NCBI GenBank assembly: GCA_011763485.2
Contig: JAANSK020268936.1
Coordinates: forward strand, 1 to 21,398
Reading direction: 5' to 3'
DNA length: 21,398 nt
Source: Isoetes engelmannii
Lineage: Eukaryota > Streptophyta > Lycopodiopsida > Isoetales > Isoetaceae
Under the pieces are notes generated by a model. The model was not told where the DNA came from and ran no database searches. It saw nothing but the letters and a program-made list of their open reading frames with translations. The position numbers and the translations under genes are program-made. Of this stretch, positions 18,401 to 21,398 are shown one piece after another (the first letter of the stretch is position 1; each line of letters opens with the position of its first letter).

Positions 18401-18427
18401 ATTCAATTCAATTCAATTCAATTCAAT
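18401..18427. repeat. (ATTCA)n microsatellite
   Basis: Five ATTCA units plus ATT follow the right target duplication of the Mutator-like element directly. Confidence 0.9.
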
Positions 18428-19098
18428 TGGTCTGTCAATATTAATAATCAAGTTTTTTGGTTGAAAAGGGAGCATTATGATTGGTTTAGAGAAGTCATAT
18501 TTAGATGCTTAAAATATTTTGCCTTGTCTTGGTTGACATCGTGACCACCATTTATCTTGGTTAGCTTTGTTGGTGACACTTAGAAAGAAAAGAAATGAAG
18601 GTGTCACTGTTAGAAAGAAATAATGGTTGTTCGATGTGCAAATCTTAGGGTTATGGGGTGAGGAATTTACCTATTTCAGTATATTATATAAAATATGCCA
18701 ATTGGACAATTGAGATGTGCCTTGGAGCTACAACACTCGTTGCATGGCTACGTTTTGCGGATTTTCTTGTTTTCATGTTCCATCTGAAAAGGCAAGAAGA
18801 ATGCATTCCTAAATAGAAATAAAATAAGTTATCCCTATCTAACTATATATATAAGGTGATTTCCAGAAAAAAACCTGTTAGAATTATCTACATTTCTGAA
18901 ATGTTTTTCCTGGCGAAAATACTTTTTTCTGGCACAAAAGATTCCCTTCCCCTTCCTCCCCCTTTGAGCTCCAATTGCCGTCGGGAGAGGCCGTAACATT
19001 GACACTAGTCTCTCGCTTTTCCTCTTTAGATTCGTTTTGGTGTAGGACGATTCTATTTTGGTGTGGGAATAGTTTTTAACCTTCTAACTATATATAGA
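18428..19098. other. Intergenic, no gene recognised
   Basis: AT-rich sequence. TATCTAACTATATATATAAG at 18836 resembles the candidate 5' end of the Helitron at 14227-14237 (shared TATCTAACTA(T/A)ATATAT), so it could be a further Helitron 5' end, but I find no matching 3' end on the plus strand downstream. AGAAAGAAA words at about 18582 and 18613 are a minor local repeat. Confidence 0.35.
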
Positions 19099-19277
19099 CT
19101 AGTAATGGTGCCCAGCGTTGCTTGATGGGCATAGGTTGGGAACCTGAAAATGGCATAGAAGAGTATAATATTACACTTTGCCATGAATTCATACTTCACA
19201 AATTGTAATATCATAGTGCTATGATACTTCACAAGTCGTCGTCGTCGTCTTAACATGTATAATTATTATAGAAAAGA
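19099..19277 (-). mobile_element. Helitron-like 3' end; short element possible
   Basis: ACTAGTAATGGTGCCCAGCG begins at 19098 on the plus strand. On the minus strand this is a weak hairpin (GCCCA at 19110-19114 with TGGGC at 19126-19130), then CACCATTACTAG followed by T. It closely matches the ends at 7189 and 14798. A minus-strand A|TCTTTTCTATAATAATT at 19277 could be the 5' end of a 179-bp element; that partner is uncertain. A (GTC)n run lies at about 19235-19250. Confidence 0.4.
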
Positions 19278-20660
19278 TGCTTTTAGAATATTCTCAAATG
19301 ATGCTTCCTCCTAAAAATGACAGGTCCGTAAGGAATAAATAAGGGCTTAAAAAAAGAAGAAAAGGAAAAAATAGGGCCCCTGTTCTTGCCGGATTTGAGG
19401 AAGAGCCCACAACTCCTCCTTTGCTGCATTTGGGCTCATTCCGGCCAGTGGGCTATGGCGGTTGAGATTATGCAGAGATTATGCAGGCTAATTAAAACCT
19501 TCGGCCATAATCCGGTGAATGGAAGCTTCTGCATGATGATTTTTAGTAAACCATTATCCACCATGCCCCGAGTTTTGCATGCATGCAACCGATCGAACTG
19601 GGGTGCTCCCCGGTTTTCAAGGCTTTTATCATGGGAAGTCCCCCATATTGAATCTCGGCCCCCCTTTCAGCTTCTTTCTCAAATCTCTACCTTCTAGTCG
19701 GTACATACATGGCACTATGGGTTGCCCTTAAATCTGAGAATGGAACAAGCCATTAAAACCACTGGGAAATATCGAATACACAATTCTGAATATATTACAG
19801 AGGAAGCAATCCTAAACCTGGTGACAAATAAACCTTGTAGACTATGGTTGTCTCCCTGCAGATATACCATGCACAGATCTGTGAAGAAGCAGAGGAAGGC
19901 GTAGTCCCCTTGCTTAAAATGACCAAAATAGGGCTTTAATCTGGAATTACTTGGAGTCGGTGCTTAATTTGACAGGTTTAAGGCATAAAACCTATGTGGG
20001 TTGTCCTAATAGATCTTGCAAAACCTTAGGAAAATGGCAATAAAGGACTAGCTCTTAAATTCTGATTTGCTTCAGGAATGCGCAAAGACGTTTACCTGCT
20101 CGGTCGCAACTAAAGAAGTCCTCGGATTAATTCAAATATCGAGTCTCTGTCTCTACCTCTTTGTCAAAGACTGACAGGCCATCAAAATCTGAGAGTAAAA
20201 CAAAGCTTTGCTCCTTTGTTGGATCCCCTACTTTAGCGACGTTTTTGAAACAGAGTAGAAACCCACAAATTTTAAATAGACTCTTTGTTTTTGTCTGCCC
20301 ATTCAAGCCGATCAATCTTCACCTTAGTTCTAGACGAAGGTATATGCCAGTCATATTTATTGACCGACTAGGTATATAAGATGGGGTAGTGTGAATAGCA
20401 GCGGGAAGAACAAGACGAAAGGAAAAAGGGGCTTACTTGGTTTTCTGGTTTGTAACTTCACGATCCTTTTCATAGGCTATGTTGGGCGGTACACCAACAC
20501 ATCCAAAAAAGACTACCAAAAAGAGTGCCGAAATTAAGTCTACTTCACCAAAGTGCATACAACACATAACGTCCCCCAAATTGAGTTGGGACTAAGATTT
20601 TGGCAATGGTGGGGAGAGAAAAAGGGGTTGGGTTTATTTTTTTTTTAATGAATGGTTCTT
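19278..20660. other. Intergenic, no gene recognised
   Basis: The plus-strand frame at 19386-19697 (103 codons) is the longest here but has no domain I know. Frames at 19722-19904 and 20127-20379 are short and overlap on opposite strands. A T-run of ten lies at 20637-20646. Confidence 0.4.
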
Positions 20661-20671
20661 GAATAGAATTG

Positions 20672-20909
20672 CTTGCCATCTGTAGCCCGAGCATGGCGGA
20701 CGACCAGTTTCGCGGCTCTGCTATCGCACAGTCCGACAAAGCAGCATGCGGCAGAGCATAGGCGCGAGCAGAGATTTGTTGCGGAGGGCAGACTTGGTTG
20801 CAAAGCTTCTCAGAGGCTTCTGTTCGTACGCAGGGCTGCTCTACTAACGGAGCTTCGTTCTCAGGGCAGAAAATTTCTGTTTGGTTGCAAACTGTATGGA
20901 GACAGTTAA
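20672..20909 (+). other. GC-richer open frame of unknown nature
   Basis: The 240 bases from 20670 are clearly richer in GC and CpG than their surroundings. They hold an open frame of 78 codons, rich in Arg, Ala and Leu, read without an ATG at its start (HRREQRFVAEGRLGCK, RRAALLTELRSQGRK) and ending at TAA 20907. An ATG in another frame at 20694 (MADDQFRGSAIAQSDK) stops after 22 codons. It could be the 5' exon or leader of a gene running out of the window, or a fragment of one. I recognise no family. Confidence 0.2.
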
Positions 20910-21398
20910 TAAATTATGAGGTTTTAAGCTTTTGCATCTTCTATGCAGTTCGTGAAGCTGATCTATGAATGAAAAAGAATGGAGTTTGTGCATCCACTCT
21001 GTTTGTCATGCGCCATTGTTCGCATCCGTCTAATTTTGTGTTCTTCTGTTGTGTTAGAGGCAATGGATTGTGTCTTGCGAATGACAAATTTCGGCTGGAG
21101 GTGAACAACAGGGCATTAGGGTGGATTTGAGGTCTCTAAATGGCCCAAATCTCTTATGCTAAAATTCCACGTCATATTTCTTGCATCCAATGAGGAGGTC
21201 GCATTTTTTTCGAAAGTCAGTATTATGTGGCAAGTTAGACCATGATCAGCTTGGTTCGGGAAATTCCGGGGAAACCTTGTAAGCCTCCGGTTAGATTTGA
21301 GATTTAGCTGGTTGTATTAAGAAATGCAGGAAAATTTCCTGCTAAATGTAGATATTTTCCTTGGGTTTTCCGAGGGAATACAAGATAATTACTGTAGC
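20910..21398. other. No gene recognised to the window end
   Basis: I see no open frame, repeat or element end I can support in the last 489 bases. Confidence 0.4.

Larger units (their letters stand above)
17744..18401. mobile_element. Mutator-like non-autonomous element (640 bp)
   Basis: The element spans 17753-18392. Its ends begin GGGAAAA and form inverted repeats of about 70 bp at roughly 85 percent identity, sharing TGTGAAATACCTTT and AAAATTGTCCAAA. The flanks are AATAAACAA (17744-17752) and AAAAAACAA (18393-18401), a 9-bp target duplication with one mismatch. Long inverted repeats with a 9-bp duplication are the Mutator signature. There is no transposase coding. The right arm is internally repeated, with GTTACAGT starts at 18192, 18246 and 18318, each followed by a CCCCAAAATT...GGCATTTG block. 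The centre has a 75-bp direct duplication. Confidence 0.8.

Noticed and set aside
19386-19697. 103-codon plus-strand frame as a gene
   Set aside because: No recognisable domain and no flanking exon signals that I could tie to it; coding bias is not evident by eye.

Overview
The window looks like nuclear DNA of a land plant. It is AT-rich and has long stretches without genes. It holds one intact gene with small GT-AG introns, whose protein belongs to a plant family of haloacid dehalogenase (HAD)-like hydrolases. Nearly everything else I can identify is plant-type transposable element debris: Ty3/gypsy, L1-type LINE, tRNA-derived SINE, Helitron-like ends, a Mutator-like element and a small terminal-inverted-repeat element. 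I cannot name the species.

Positions 1-1204 hold a hairpin at the very edge, a long A-run and otherwise featureless DNA. From about 1205 to 7180 lies one old Ty3/gypsy retrotransposon on the minus strand. In descending coordinates it reads gag-like, protease/linker, reverse transcriptase, RNase H, integrase. It is riddled with stops, has lost the reverse transcriptase catalytic core, and is cut off inside the integrase core. Three later insertions sit in it, each with recognisable ends: a 294-bp inverted-repeat element (1615-1908), a 2152-bp solo LTR with TG...CA ends and a GAGGC target duplication (2606-4757), and a SINE with a duplicated head (about 5397-5708).

From 7189 to 11770 there is a possible Helitron end, an orphan plastid-transit-like first exon on the minus strand (7372-7596), a LINE fragment (about 8559-8893) and several local tandem duplications. 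From 11777 to 13440 there are unrecognised plus-strand open frames interrupted by a 5'-truncated LINE (12391-12859) with a 13-bp target duplication, followed by a degraded double zinc-knuckle-like stretch. A second copy of the same SINE family lies at about 13935-14077. A clear Helitron 3' end, with a perfect hairpin followed by CTAG, is at 14771-14798.

The functional centre is the HAD-superfamily gene at 16040-17610 on the plus strand: seven exons, 309 codons, all junctions in frame. A TATA box lies 40-49 bp before its ATG and a GATAAG cluster further upstream. A 640-bp Mutator-like element (17753-18392), flanked by near-perfect 9-bp duplications, sits 142 bp after the stop codon. Its left duplication contains AATAAA, the only clear poly(A) signal I see behind this gene. 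The last 3 kb hold a third Helitron-like end (19099-19130) and no gene I can defend.

I found no previously undescribed system. The most informative observations are the nested insertion history, the match between the SINE and LINE 3' tails (a possible LINE-SINE partnership), and the element inserted at the gene's 3' end.
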